Source: JAUIAI01 sp963732405 (GTDB lineage Bacteria > Pseudomonadota > Gammaproteobacteria > Burkholderiales > Burkholderiaceae_E). From it: a stretch of DNA of 64,000 nt. Positions 51,889 to 60,373 of this stretch are shown piece by piece; positions within the stretch are counted from its first letter, which is position 1; each line of letters begins with the position of its first letter. Below the pieces are notes generated by a model. The model did no database searches and was not told the DNA's origin. It saw only the letters and a list, made by a program, of their open reading frames with translations. The translations under genes were made by a program, and so were the position numbers. Location: assembly GCA_963732405.1 (NCBI GenBank), contig CAVSZG010000001.1, positions 3,286,001 to 3,350,000 of the forward strand, read 5' to 3'.

Positions 51889-51951
51889 CAGCTGGTTGAT
51901 TGCGTTTCCGCATCCCTGGAAGCGACGTCGGTTAGTTGATATTCTCCGACA

Positions 51952-52632
51952 ATGACGCCACCCCTTATAGACACCAAATCTGTACGTCGCTACGACCGCG
52001 AAGTTGGCAAGCACACCCATGATCACGCGCAGGTGCTGTTCGGCATCAACGGAACGCTGCACGTCGAGGTTGAAGGCCTTGGAGCCTTGGTCGATCCCTC
52101 CTCGGGACTTGTGGTCCCACCAGGCGCCAGCCATACTTACTGTGCAGATCGCACGGCCCGGGTTCTGGTGCTCGATGACCTGACCGGACCTGCAACGAGC
52201 CGTGTTCGACGATTTGCGTTGCCGCAAGGCTGGCAGAACCGAGAACTGGGTACTGACGCCCTGGTTGAAACCCTGTTAAATGCGTCGACGATCCGCACGC
52301 GGCGTAGGCTGGACCTTGAAGCATTGAGCGAGTGCGTCGACGCGGATCTGGGGCGGGCGTGGACCGTGGCCGACCTGGCTGCGGTCTGCTGCCTCAGCCC
52401 CCAAAGGCTGCGAGCTCGGTTTGCCCAGGCTCTCAGTCAATCGCCGCTGGCTTTTGTAAGAGGCAGAAGGCTCAACCGAGCCGAAGAACTGCTTCGACGA
52501 GGCTTCTCCCTTGAGACCGTCGCGCTGCAAGTCGGTTACGGCGCGGCCAGTGCGTTGTCAGCAGCGCTTCGCCGTGATCGGGACACTGGAGCTCAATCGC
52601 TCCGGAAAAGACGAGCGTTTCTCGAAAGTTGA
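51952..52632 (+). CDS. AraC-family transcriptional regulator
   Basis: The 226-residue protein has an N-terminal cupin-like sensor part (GKHTHDHAQVLFGINGTLHV, VVPPGASHTYCAD) and a C-terminal pair of helix-turn-helix motifs (WTVADLAAVCCLSPQRLRAR; FSLETVALQVGYGAASALSA). This is the layout of cupin-type AraC regulators that control an adjacent exporter. It is followed after 19 bases by an EamA transporter gene, a likely target and operon partner. The ending after the second helix-turn-helix is short but plausible. The effector is unknown. Confidence 0.88.
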   Translation: MTPPLIDTKSVRRYDREVGKHTHDHAQVLFGINGTLHVEVEGLGALVDPSSGLVVPPGASHTYCADRTARVLVLDDLTGPATSRVRRFALPQGWQNRELGTDALVETLLNASTIRTRRRLDLEALSECVDADLGRAWTVADLAAVCCLSPQRLRARFAQALSQSPLAFVRGRRLNRAEELLRRGFSLETVALQVGYGAASALSAALRRDRDTGAQSLRKRRAFLES

Positions 52633-52651
52633 ATCTGCTGGCGGCCGCAGA

Positions 52652-53554
52652 ATGCCGACCATGCAAATTACTCCTCATCCACTTCTTGGCGTTGCCTGTG
52701 TGGTGGGCGCCGCCATTCTCTGGGGCACCACCGGCACCTCCCAGGCTCTAGCCGGCGGCTCACTCTCGTCTCTCTGGTTTGGTGCCCTTCGGCTGCTGTT
52801 TGCCGCCGTGTCCTTCTTGGTGTTTGCCGCAGCGACAGGGGCGCTGAATCGCCGCGCATGGGAAGGTTTGGCACCTGGCGCGGCCGTTGGCGCAGGGCTG
52901 TGCATGGCCGCTTACAACCTGACCTTCTTTGCGGGGGTGAAATTGGCCGGAGTGGGCATCGGCACAGCGATCGCTTTGGGCAGCGGCCCCATATGGGCGG
53001 GCGTGTTGCAGGCGGTGTTCCAGCGTCAAGCGCCGACCACGGCTTGGTGGGTGGCAACTATCGTCGCAATTGCGGGCGGTGTACTGCTGTCTCTGGGTGG
53101 AGGGTCTCAGGCCATGTCACCTTTGGGGATTGCCCTGTGTTTGGGGTCGGGCCTGTCTTACGCCGTCTACGCACTGTTGAACCAACGCATGGTCAGTCAT
53201 GCGCCGGCATCCTCAATTGCCCTGGCCGCATTTGGCGTAGCATCACTGGTGGCTCTTCCTGTGGCAGCCTTTCAAGCAGGATGGCCCAGCCTTGATGGGC
53301 GTGATTTCACAGCCGTTATATACACGGGCGTGGTCACCGCCGGCGTTGGGTATCTGCTGTTCAGCTTTGCGCTGCACCACATTCGGCCCGCGACGGCCGT
53401 GACATTGGCGCTGATTGAACCGGTCGTGGCCTTTATGCTGGCAGTGCTGTTGCTGAACGAGCCGACGAGCATTGCCGCGTTCAGCGGTCTGGCGCTGGTC
53501 TTGGCAGGTGTGCTTGGAGTGGTAAGGTCTGAGCTTTTAATCCAGCGCAAATAG
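52652..53554 (+). CDS. EamA/DMT-family transporter
   Basis: The 300-residue membrane protein has ten predicted helices in two repeats of the EamA fold: GVACVVGAAILWGTTGTSQA opens the first and GIALCLGSGLSYAVYALLNQ the second, with PVVAFMLAVLLLNEP as the typical ninth helix segment. Such proteins export amino acids or metabolites, but the substrate is not predictable. The ATG is at MPTMQITPH, or three codons later. It follows the AraC-type regulator closely. Base composition is lower in GC than the flanking genes, suggesting joint transfer. Confidence 0.9.
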   Translation: MPTMQITPHPLLGVACVVGAAILWGTTGTSQALAGGSLSSLWFGALRLLFAAVSFLVFAAATGALNRRAWEGLAPGAAVGAGLCMAAYNLTFFAGVKLAGVGIGTAIALGSGPIWAGVLQAVFQRQAPTTAWWVATIVAIAGGVLLSLGGGSQAMSPLGIALCLGSGLSYAVYALLNQRMVSHAPASSIALAAFGVASLVALPVAAFQAGWPSLDGRDFTAVIYTGVVTAGVGYLLFSFALHHIRPATAVTLALIEPVVAFMLAVLLLNEPTSIAAFSGLALVLAGVLGVVRSELLIQRK

Positions 53555-53605
53555 TGTGTTGGTCTCTGGCTTGAATCGCGTCAGGCGACAAAAACGGGAT
53601 TCGAT

Positions 53606-53682
53606 GGGTTTGGCCTAGGAACTGCTCTGGGTTTGAAGCCAGCCCAGGCCGGGGAGGGTCGTTCGAATCCCCGAACCCACCA
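53606..53682 (+). other. tRNA-like relic (77 bases, ends in CCA)
   Basis: The stretch starts GGGTTTG, which can pair with CGAACCC seven bases before A-CCA at the end, and has a T-loop-like TTCGAAT followed by CCCC. Its length is 77. The T stem is broken by about three extra bases (GGGTCGTTCGAAT), no proper D arm is seen, and the possible anticodon arm (CTGGG/CCCAG) has an 11-base loop. It is therefore not a working tRNA by eye. It could be a tRNA fragment left by integration at the end of the acquired segment. The rest of 53555-53845 shows nothing else that I can support. Confidence 0.35.
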
Positions 53683-53845
53683 AAAAACGATGCTTCCGGA
53701 CCTGAGCAGGTTGTTGCGGCCACGATCACTGCGCCGCCAATCATGCTGGTCGATATGCCTGAGTGAAGGCGCTCTGTGAGCGGCAGATTGGCGGTTGTCT
53801 CATTGCGCACACGCACCAGCAAGCGATTCAGCGCCTCCGACCTCC

Positions 53846-54139
53846 TCAGCCGGGCGAGCCGAGCAGACTCTCCATCTCTTTCTCGCCGAAGCCGCGCATT
53901 GTCGTGGTCCGAAGATTTCCCTGGGCCGCCAGGGCAAGCGTGGCCCTGGTCAGGGTCTCGTCGTCCGGTGCCTCCACCGTCAACACCACGTCGTATTGCC
54001 CGAGGGTAAAAAACCACTCGCGTGCGTTCACGCCCATCGCCGCGAATGCCTCGCGCGCTTCGCGCGAGCGCTTGACCGTGTTCCTGACGTCGCGCGCTCC
54101 CTGGTCGGTCCAGTTACCCAACAAGACATATTTACCCAT
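53846..54139 (-). CDS. GYD domain protein
   Basis: The 97-residue protein begins MGKYVLLGNWTDQGARDVRN and contains FFTLGQYDVVLTVEAPDDET, the pattern of GYD domain proteins, a small dimeric alpha/beta barrel family of unknown function. The ATG has a good AAAGGAGA ribosome binding site; the longer open frame upstream is not conserved. It lies 55 bases after the DUF2474 gene on the same strand and may be the last gene of the ndh-cyd operon. Confidence 0.85.
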   Translation of the reverse strand: MGKYVLLGNWTDQGARDVRNTVKRSREAREAFAAMGVNAREWFFTLGQYDVVLTVEAPDDETLTRATLALAAQGNLRTTTMRGFGEKEMESLLGSPG

Positions 54140-54194
54140 GGTGATTCTCCTTTGAAAAGTGAAGTCTCTACACAAGCTCTGCTGACGGCATCCC

Positions 54195-54338
54195 TCAGGC
54201 GAGCCCGACTGCGTGCATCAAACTGCGCAAGAACCACGCCACAATGCCCATGCTCGCCACCCCGGCCAGCCAGAACAGCCCGAGCCACGCAAGGCGATGC
54301 AGCCATTGCTGCCTGGGACGTTGCAGCACCGGCCGCAT
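54195..54338 (-). CDS. DUF2474 family small membrane protein of the cyd operon
   Basis: The 47-residue protein has one membrane helix (WLGLFWLAGVASMGIVAWFL) after a basic N-terminus (RPRQQWLHRLA). This fits DUF2474, the small protein often encoded after cydB/cioB, by analogy with CydX a stabilising accessory subunit of bd oxidase. Its ATG overlaps the cydB stop (TGATG), so it is translationally coupled. It is easily missed because it is short. Confidence 0.82.
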   Translation of the reverse strand: MRPVLQRPRQQWLHRLAWLGLFWLAGVASMGIVAWFLRSLMHAVGLA

Positions 54339-55357
54339 CAGTGGTACCCATCGCCGGCGCGCACTTTGCCGCGGAAGATCCAATAGCCCCAGGCCGTATA
54401 CATCAGGATCAACGGGATCACGAACAGCGCACCCACCAGCGCGAAGCCCAGACTTTCGGGCGGGCCCGCCGCGGCGTTAATGGACAGGCTCGGCGGCACG
54501 ATCAGCGGCCAGAGGCTGATGCCCAGGCCGCTGTAACCCAGGAATACGAGCAGCAGCGTGAGCACAAAGGGGGCCGAGTCGTTCCGGCCGGCCTGTGAGG
54601 TGGATAAGGATCGCAACAGGGCGGCGGTCGCCAGGAGCACCAGCAGTGGCACAGGGGCGAACAGGGCGATGTTGGGCCAACTGAACCAGCGATCGGCGAC
54701 GTAGCTGTGCGCCAACGGTGTCCACAAACTGATCGCGGCGATGAAGGCCAGCAGTACCCAGGCCAGGCTCCTGGCCAAAAGCCGCATGCGCAACTGCAGC
54801 AGGCCGTCGGTCTTGAGTACCAGCCACGCGGCACCCAGCAGCGCATAAACAGCCAGCAGGCCGACGCCGGTAAAGAGGGCGAATGGCGTCAGCCAGTCGA
54901 GCCCGCCGCCGGCATAGCGACCCTCCTTGACGGCGATGCCGGCGATGAACGAGCCGAGCACGATTCCCTGGCAGAGAGTGGCCAGTAACGAGCCACCGAT
55001 GAAGGCGCGGTCCCACCAGACGCGGTGCTCAGCGTTGGCCTTGAAGCGGAACTCGAAGGCCACACCACGAAAGATCAGGCCGATCAGCATGCCGATCAGC
55101 GGCAGATACAACGCGCTCAGAATGATGGCGTAGGCGACAGGAAACGCGGCGAGCAGCCCGGCACCACCCAGAACGAGCCAGGTCTCGTTGCCGTCCCAGA
55201 CCGGCGCGACGGTATTCATCATGACATCACGTTCTTCCGTCGACTTGAAGAATGGAAACAGCAGCCCGATGCCGAGATCGAAGCCGTCCATCACCACATA
55301 CATCATGACCCCGAAGAGAATGATGACAGCCCAGAGTAGCGGAAGGTCGATGCCCAT
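54338..55357 (-). CDS. cydB: Cytochrome bd-type quinol oxidase subunit II (CioB/CydB)
   Basis: The 339-residue subunit has about eight or nine membrane helices. Markers: PLLWAVIILFGVMMYVVMDG and GFDLGIGLLFPF at the N-terminus, NTVAPVWDGNETWLVLGGAG, and the late FVIPLILMYTAWGYWIFRGK. The family stabilises the oxygen-reducing subunit I. The ATG (MGIDLPLLW) is 2 bases after the cydA stop. Together with the short-loop subunit I it probably forms a cyanide-insensitive type oxidase. Confidence 0.95.
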   Translation of the reverse strand: MGIDLPLLWAVIILFGVMMYVVMDGFDLGIGLLFPFFKSTEERDVMMNTVAPVWDGNETWLVLGGAGLLAAFPVAYAIILSALYLPLIGMLIGLIFRGVAFEFRFKANAEHRVWWDRAFIGGSLLATLCQGIVLGSFIAGIAVKEGRYAGGGLDWLTPFALFTGVGLLAVYALLGAAWLVLKTDGLLQLRMRLLARSLAWVLLAFIAAISLWTPLAHSYVADRWFSWPNIALFAPVPLLVLLATAALLRSLSTSQAGRNDSAPFVLTLLLVFLGYSGLGISLWPLIVPPSLSINAAAGPPESLGFALVGALFVIPLILMYTAWGYWIFRGKVRAGDGYH

Positions 55358-55359
55358 GC

Positions 55360-56748
55360 TCAACTCGGCTCTGCGGCCAGCGGGCGCGCCACCAGCGCAG
55401 TTCCCGCTGGTCCGGCGGGCGACTCATGCGGCATGGCACCTTGCACCGGGCCCTTGGCGATCAGTTTGATCAGGTAGCCGGTACCGGCACCGAAGACCAA
55501 CAGGTAGACAATGACGAAAATCGCCAGGCTCAGGCCCACTTGTGCAGCCGACACCGGTGAGACCGCATCGGCCGTGCGCATCACGCCATAGATGATCCAT
55601 GGTTGACGGCCTATCTCGGTGGTGAACCAGCCTGCCAGCAGAGCGACCAGTCCGCTGGGGCCCATCAGCAGAACGAAGCGCAGGAAAGCCTTTGATCGAT
55701 ATAGGCGGCCGCCCCGGCGCAGCAGCAGTCCGACGAAGGCCAGCATCAGCATCAACATCCCCAGACCGACCATCACGCGGAAGGTCCAGAAGACGATCGT
55801 CGAATTGGGTCGATCGGCTTTCGGGAAGTCTTTCAAGGCCGGTATCGGGCCGTCCCAGGTGTGGGTCAGCAGCAGACTGCCCAGGTGCGGAACCTCAACC
55901 TTCCAATGCGTCTCTTCGGCATCCATATCGGGCCAGCCGAACAGTATCAGCGGCACGCCTTCCCCTGGATGATTCTCCCAGTGGCCTTCGATCGCCGCCA
56001 GCTTGGCGGGTTGGTGCTTCAGCGTGTTCAGCCCATGCATGTCGCCCACGAAGGCCTGCAATGGCGCGATGGCCAGCAGCATCCACAGTGCCATTGACAG
56101 CATCATGCGCACCGCTTCGCTGTCGCGTCGGCGCAGCAGATGCCAGGCCGCGCTGGCACCCACGACGAGTGCGGTGGCGATGAACGCCGCCAGCACCATG
56201 TGCGTGAGGCGGTATGGAAACGAGGGATTGAAGATGACCGCCAGCCAATCGACCGGGACCACCCGGCCATCGATGATGGCATGACCCTGCGGTGTATGCA
56301 TCCAGCTATTGGATGCGAGTATCCAGGTCGAGGAGATCAATGTACCGAGTGCCACTGCGACGGTGGACAGGAAGTGCAGGCCTGGCCCGACCCGCTGCAT
56401 CCCGAACAGCATCACGCCCAGGAAACCCGCTTCGAGGAAAAAGGCAGTCAACACCTCGTAGGCCAGTAGTGGCCCGGTGATGCCGCCGGCAAAGCGGGAG
56501 AACTCGCTCCAGTTGGTGCCGAACTGGTAAGCCATCACCAGTCCTGACACCACGCCCATGCCGAAGGCCACGGCAAAAACCTTGGACCAGAACGCGTAGA
56601 GGTCCCAGTAGACCTGCCTGCCGGTGCGCAGCCAGAGCCCCTCGAGTACCGCCAGGTAGCTTGCCAGGCCGATCGTCAGGCCAGGAAATACGATATGGAA
56701 CGACACCGTGAAGCCGAACTGGATGCGGGCGAGCAACAGGGCGTCCAT
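55360..56748 (-). CDS. cydA: Cytochrome bd-type quinol oxidase subunit I (CioA-like CydA)
   Basis: The 462-residue heme subunit oxidises quinol and reduces O2 to water without pumping protons. It shows the first heme histidine in FGFTVSFHIVFPGLTIGLAS, EVLTAFFLEAGFLGVMLFG, SNSWMHTPQGHAI with the second, and the conserved GWFTTEIGRQPWIIYGVMRT. The short overall length and short quinol loop fit the CioA group, often cyanide-insensitive. The ATG is at MDALLLARIQFG; the preceding open frame is not conserved. It lies 16 bases after ndh and directly before cydB. Confidence 0.95.
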   Translation of the reverse strand: MDALLLARIQFGFTVSFHIVFPGLTIGLASYLAVLEGLWLRTGRQVYWDLYAFWSKVFAVAFGMGVVSGLVMAYQFGTNWSEFSRFAGGITGPLLAYEVLTAFFLEAGFLGVMLFGMQRVGPGLHFLSTVAVALGTLISSTWILASNSWMHTPQGHAIIDGRVVPVDWLAVIFNPSFPYRLTHMVLAAFIATALVVGASAAWHLLRRRDSEAVRMMLSMALWMLLAIAPLQAFVGDMHGLNTLKHQPAKLAAIEGHWENHPGEGVPLILFGWPDMDAEETHWKVEVPHLGSLLLTHTWDGPIPALKDFPKADRPNSTIVFWTFRVMVGLGMLMLMLAFVGLLLRRGGRLYRSKAFLRFVLLMGPSGLVALLAGWFTTEIGRQPWIIYGVMRTADAVSPVSAAQVGLSLAIFVIVYLLVFGAGTGYLIKLIAKGPVQGAMPHESPAGPAGTALVARPLAAEPS

Positions 56749-56764
56749 GCGTCGGCTTCCGGTG

Positions 56765-58153
56765 TCAGTGCAGCTTGACGTGCGGTTCGGTGCGGCGCGT
56801 GAGCAGCCGCGCCAGCGAGTCGAGCGTGACTTTGATGACACCATGCAGCGCCAGCTCATGCATCTTGTAGAGTGACTCGTACATCAGCCGCGCGAACAGG
56901 CCTTCGATGATCATGCTGCGACCGCGCTCACCGCCGATCAGGTTGCCGACGGTGCTGAATGCACCCAGCGACACCAGCGACCCGAAGTCACGATAGTGGT
57001 ACTCCTCGAGTGCCTTCCCGACGAGGCGTCGCTGCACCTGGCGCAGCATCAGCGAGGCCTGCTGGTGTGCGGCCTGCGCGCGCGGCGGCACCCAGCGTGG
57101 CGCCTGGCGTGCATCAGCAGAAGGCCAGGGGCAGGCGGCGCAATCGCCGATGGCGAAGACGTCGTCGTCGCGCGAGGTCTGCAAAGTCGGCCGTACCACC
57201 AGTTGGTTGATGGGATTGCACTCCAGGCCATCGAGGGTGGAGAGCACCTCGTGAGCCTTGACGCCTGCGGCCCAGACAACCAACTCGGCGGCGATGTGAC
57301 CGCCGTCGGCCAATCGAAGGCCGTCGGCAGTCACTTCGGCGACCCGGGTCCGGGTGTGCACCTGCACGCCAAGCCCGACCAGCATTTGCTCGGCCATAGA
57401 GGAAACCTGCGGTGGCAGGCCTGGCAGCACCCGATCGGCCGCTTCGACCAGATGCAGACGTAAGTCTCGATCGGGGTCGATGCGGTCCAGCCCGAAAGCC
57501 ACCAGCTCGCGAGTCGAGCGGTGCAACTCGGCCGCCAACTCGACGCCGGTCGCGCCCGCGCCGACAATGGCAACGCTCAACTGGTGTCGCGCCAGTGGGG
57601 AATGCTGGGCATGGGCACGCACCAGTGCATTGACCAGGCGACGATGGAAGCGGCGCGCGTGCGCGGTGGTCTCGAGCTTGATGCCGTGTTCATCCACACC
57701 GGGCGTGCCGAACGAGTGCACGAGGCTGCCGATGGCAATCACCAGGGTATCGTAGCCAAAGCTGCGCTCCGGCGTGACCTCGATACCGTCCTCATCGATG
57801 AAGGGCGCGACCTGCACTTGGCGACGCTCGCGATCAATGCCGGTCAGGCGGCCGATTCGAAAAAAAAAGCCATGCCAGTGGGCCTGCGCCCGGTAGGAGA
57901 CCTCGTGCGCGCCGATGTCCATGCTTCCGGCTGCGATTTCATGCAGCTTGGGCTTCCATACATGAGAACGTGCCTGGTCGATCAGCGTAATGTGCGCGCG
58001 ACCTTGTCGGCCAAGCTTGTCGCCCAGGCGGGTCGCCAGTTCCAGGCCGCCGGCACCGCCACCGACGATCACAACCCGATGCACTGCACTGCTGCCCGGA
58101 CGAGAGGCCGCGTCTTCGGGTGCTGTTGTGTGTTCGTGTGTTGAGATGGGCAT
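56765..58153 (-). CDS. ndh: Type II NADH dehydrogenase (non-proton-pumping)
   Basis: The 462-residue flavoprotein has an FAD site (HRVVIVGGGAGGLELATRLG), an NAD(P)H site (SVAIVGAGATGVELAAELHR) and the FAD-contacting VFAIGDCAACP. The C-terminal membrane-association region is FGSLVSLGAFSTVGNLIGGE onward. It passes electrons from NADH to quinone without pumping protons. Coding-strand T9 at 57860-57868 encodes Phe-Phe-Phe and is a slippage hazard, but the frame is intact. First gene of an operon with cydA-cydB-DUF2474-GYD. The 87-base upstream gap holds an imperfect palindrome around 58187-58202. Confidence 0.94.
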   Translation of the reverse strand: MPISTHEHTTAPEDAASRPGSSAVHRVVIVGGGAGGLELATRLGDKLGRQGRAHITLIDQARSHVWKPKLHEIAAGSMDIGAHEVSYRAQAHWHGFFFRIGRLTGIDRERRQVQVAPFIDEDGIEVTPERSFGYDTLVIAIGSLVHSFGTPGVDEHGIKLETTAHARRFHRRLVNALVRAHAQHSPLARHQLSVAIVGAGATGVELAAELHRSTRELVAFGLDRIDPDRDLRLHLVEAADRVLPGLPPQVSSMAEQMLVGLGVQVHTRTRVAEVTADGLRLADGGHIAAELVVWAAGVKAHEVLSTLDGLECNPINQLVVRPTLQTSRDDDVFAIGDCAACPWPSADARQAPRWVPPRAQAAHQQASLMLRQVQRRLVGKALEEYHYRDFGSLVSLGAFSTVGNLIGGERGRSMIIEGLFARLMYESLYKMHELALHGVIKVTLDSLARLLTRRTEPHVKLH

Positions 58154-58240
58154 CGGTTACTGTGCGAATGACCGGTGAATGAATGTCGGCTTGCAATTGC
58201 CGAGAAACGCCGCCATGCCGTTGCGCTGATCCGCGGCGCG

Positions 58241-58627
58241 TCAGGGTTTGACCAGGGACCGCGGTTGTCCTTGATCATCAATGGCCACATAGGTCAGATT
58301 GGCCTCCGTCACCCGAACTACCTGAGGGTCCGATGGGTTGCGCTGGGCATAGACTTCAACGTTGACGGAGACCGATGTATTGCCAATACGAAGCACCTGG
58401 GCATAGAAGCTCAGCAGATCACCGATCGAGACCGGTTGCTTGAACACAAACTCGTTGACCGCAACCGTGGCGATGCGGCCCTTGGCCAGGCGGGCGGCCA
58501 ATACGCCGCCCGCGATGTCGACCTGGGCCATGATCCATCCGCCGAAGATATCGCCGTTGGCGTTGACATCGGCTGGCATGGGCATCACGCGCATCACCAG
58601 TTCGCGGTCGATGGGCAGGCTGGTCAT
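58241..58627 (-). CDS. YciA-type acyl-CoA thioesterase (hotdog fold)
   Basis: The 128-residue hotdog protein contains MRVMPMPADVNANGDIFGGW, with the catalytic Asp of YciA-type thioesterases, then VLAARLAKGRIATVAVNEFV and SIGDLLSFYAQVLRIGNTSV. It hydrolyses acyl-CoAs to free acids and CoA. The ATG (MTSLPIDRELV) lies 14 bases after the phaC stop, making it the last gene of the PHA operon; it may balance acyl-CoA pools there. Confidence 0.92.
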   Translation of the reverse strand: MTSLPIDRELVMRVMPMPADVNANGDIFGGWIMAQVDIAGGVLAARLAKGRIATVAVNEFVFKQPVSIGDLLSFYAQVLRIGNTSVSVNVEVYAQRNPSDPQVVRVTEANLTYVAIDDQGQPRSLVKP

Positions 58628-58641
58628 GACAGTTCCGGAAT

Positions 58642-60342
58642 TCAACGGGCTCGTACCTGGACATAGCGTCCGGGCGCCGGTTCGATGGGCTTGTACTTCG
58701 TATTGCCGAGCCGTTTTCGGGCAGCAACCGACCTGCCTGACCGGGGCGCCAACCACTTGATCCAGTGATTCCACCAACTACCGGGTGATTCGGTTGCACT
58801 GGCCAACCATTGTTCGGCGTCGTCTCCCTGCTTGCCGTCAGTCCAGTAGCTTCGCCTGTTCTTCGACGCCGGATTGATCACGCCGGCGATATGGCCGCTG
58901 GCGCCCAGGACGAACTGAGTCTTGCCACTGACCAGTTGCGTGGTCTGGTAGGCCGATCGCCAGGGCACGATGTGGTCTTCCTGTGTTGCCAGCACATAAC
59001 TCGGCATGTCGATGTCGCCAAGATCGACCGGCGTGCCGCACATCGTCAGCTTGCCGGGCAGGCGAAGCTTGTTTTCAAGATACATATTGCGCAGATACCA
59101 GGCATACATCGGCCCGGGGAGATTGGTTGCGTCGGCATTCCAGTACAGCAGGTCGAAGGCCTCGGGCGACTTGCCCTTCAGATAGTTGTTGATCACGTTC
59201 GGCCATATCAGATCGTTGGCCCGTAGTGTCTGAAAGACAAAGCCGAGTTCGGCGCCGGGATAAATGCCCCCGCGGCCAATCGTCTGTTCGCGTTGCGAAA
59301 CACCTTGTTCGTCAATGAACACCCCCAGGTCACCGGGGTCTCGAAAGTCGAGCATCGTCGTCAGCAGGGTCAGGCTGGCCACCGACTCATTGCCTCGTGC
59401 CCGGAGAACCGCCAGGGCTGACGCCAGTATCGTGCCACCGACGCACCATCCGACTGCGTTAACCTGGTCGGCGCCACTGATCGCGATGGCAACGTCGATG
59501 GCCGTCATCGCGCCTTTTTCGAGATAGTCATCCCAGGTGAAATGACTGCAGCTCACGTCGGGATTACGCCATGACACCAGGAAGACGGTATGGCCTTGCT
59601 CAGCCGCAAAGCGCACAAAGGAATTGTCCGGCTGTAGATCGAGGATGTAGAACTTGTTGATGCACGGGGGTACGATCACCAGTGGTCGGGCAGCCACTTT
59701 CTCGGTCAAAGGTGCGTACTGGATCAGCTGCAGCAGTTCGTTCTCGAAGATGACAGAGCCGGCCGATACCGCAACATTCCTGCCGACTTCAAACGCATTT
59801 TCGTCGGTAATCGTCAGGCCGCCCTTTCGTAGGTCCTCAAACAGGTTCTGCATGCCAGCCTGCAGACTTTGGCCATGGGTTTCGCCCGCCGTCTTGATCA
59901 CATCGGGATTGGTCGCCGGAAAATTGGCCGGGCTCATGGCGTCGATGAACTGGCGCGTGAAGAACCGGACTCGATGCTTGGCCTGGTCATCGAGATCCGC
60001 GGCTTCCACCAGCTCAGCCAACAAACGGGCGTTGAGCAGGTAGCTTTGTTTCAGGAAGCTGTAGCCGTGATCCTCGCGCCAGGCGTCGGCGTTGAACCGG
60101 CGGTCGCCACGTTCGGGCGTGATCACCGGGTCGGCCGCAGTGGTACTGGTAAGCATCCGGCCCCAGAGTTGCAGTTGCTGCTGCAAATAGCCCAGTTGAA
60201 CCTCAGCGAGGGACGTGTCGGTTGTCGGCGCCGCACTGGTGCTCTGGGATATCGGCAAGGCTACGAGCGATTGCGACAAGGTCTGCGCGGCCTTGAAAAA
60301 CCCTTGTAGATATTCGTCTGGCATATGGAATGGACTGTTCAT
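58642..60342 (-). CDS. phaC: Class I poly(3-hydroxyalkanoate) synthase PhaC
   Basis: The 566-residue synthase polymerises 3-hydroxyacyl-CoA at the granule surface. The lipase-like box is NAVGWCVGGTILASALAVL with the catalytic Cys near 300; the other triad members are Asp in QEDHIVPW and His in LGASGHIAGVIN. The N-terminal domain (SPANFPATNPDVIKTAGETH, GQSLQAGMQNLFEDL) is that of class I/II enzymes. Size fits class I. It is in a tight operon after phasin and an unknown 109-residue ORF. Confidence 0.96.
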   Translation of the reverse strand: MNSPFHMPDEYLQGFFKAAQTLSQSLVALPISQSTSAAPTTDTSLAEVQLGYLQQQLQLWGRMLTSTTAADPVITPERGDRRFNADAWREDHGYSFLKQSYLLNARLLAELVEAADLDDQAKHRVRFFTRQFIDAMSPANFPATNPDVIKTAGETHGQSLQAGMQNLFEDLRKGGLTITDENAFEVGRNVAVSAGSVIFENELLQLIQYAPLTEKVAARPLVIVPPCINKFYILDLQPDNSFVRFAAEQGHTVFLVSWRNPDVSCSHFTWDDYLEKGAMTAIDVAIAISGADQVNAVGWCVGGTILASALAVLRARGNESVASLTLLTTMLDFRDPGDLGVFIDEQGVSQREQTIGRGGIYPGAELGFVFQTLRANDLIWPNVINNYLKGKSPEAFDLLYWNADATNLPGPMYAWYLRNMYLENKLRLPGKLTMCGTPVDLGDIDMPSYVLATQEDHIVPWRSAYQTTQLVSGKTQFVLGASGHIAGVINPASKNRRSYWTDGKQGDDAEQWLASATESPGSWWNHWIKWLAPRSGRSVAARKRLGNTKYKPIEPAPGRYVQVRAR

Positions 60343-60373
60343 CCGGGTTCCTCGGTAGTAGGGAGGTGTTCAC

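Noticed and set aside
53606..53682. Selenocysteine tRNA or the 3' end of tmRNA
   Set aside because: No UCA anticodon, wrong arm lengths, and no tmRNA 5' half or tag-reading frame nearby.
58271..58281. TTGATCATCAA as an Fnr site near the ndh operon
   Set aside because: The half-sites are separated by one base, not four, and it lies within the thioesterase coding region.
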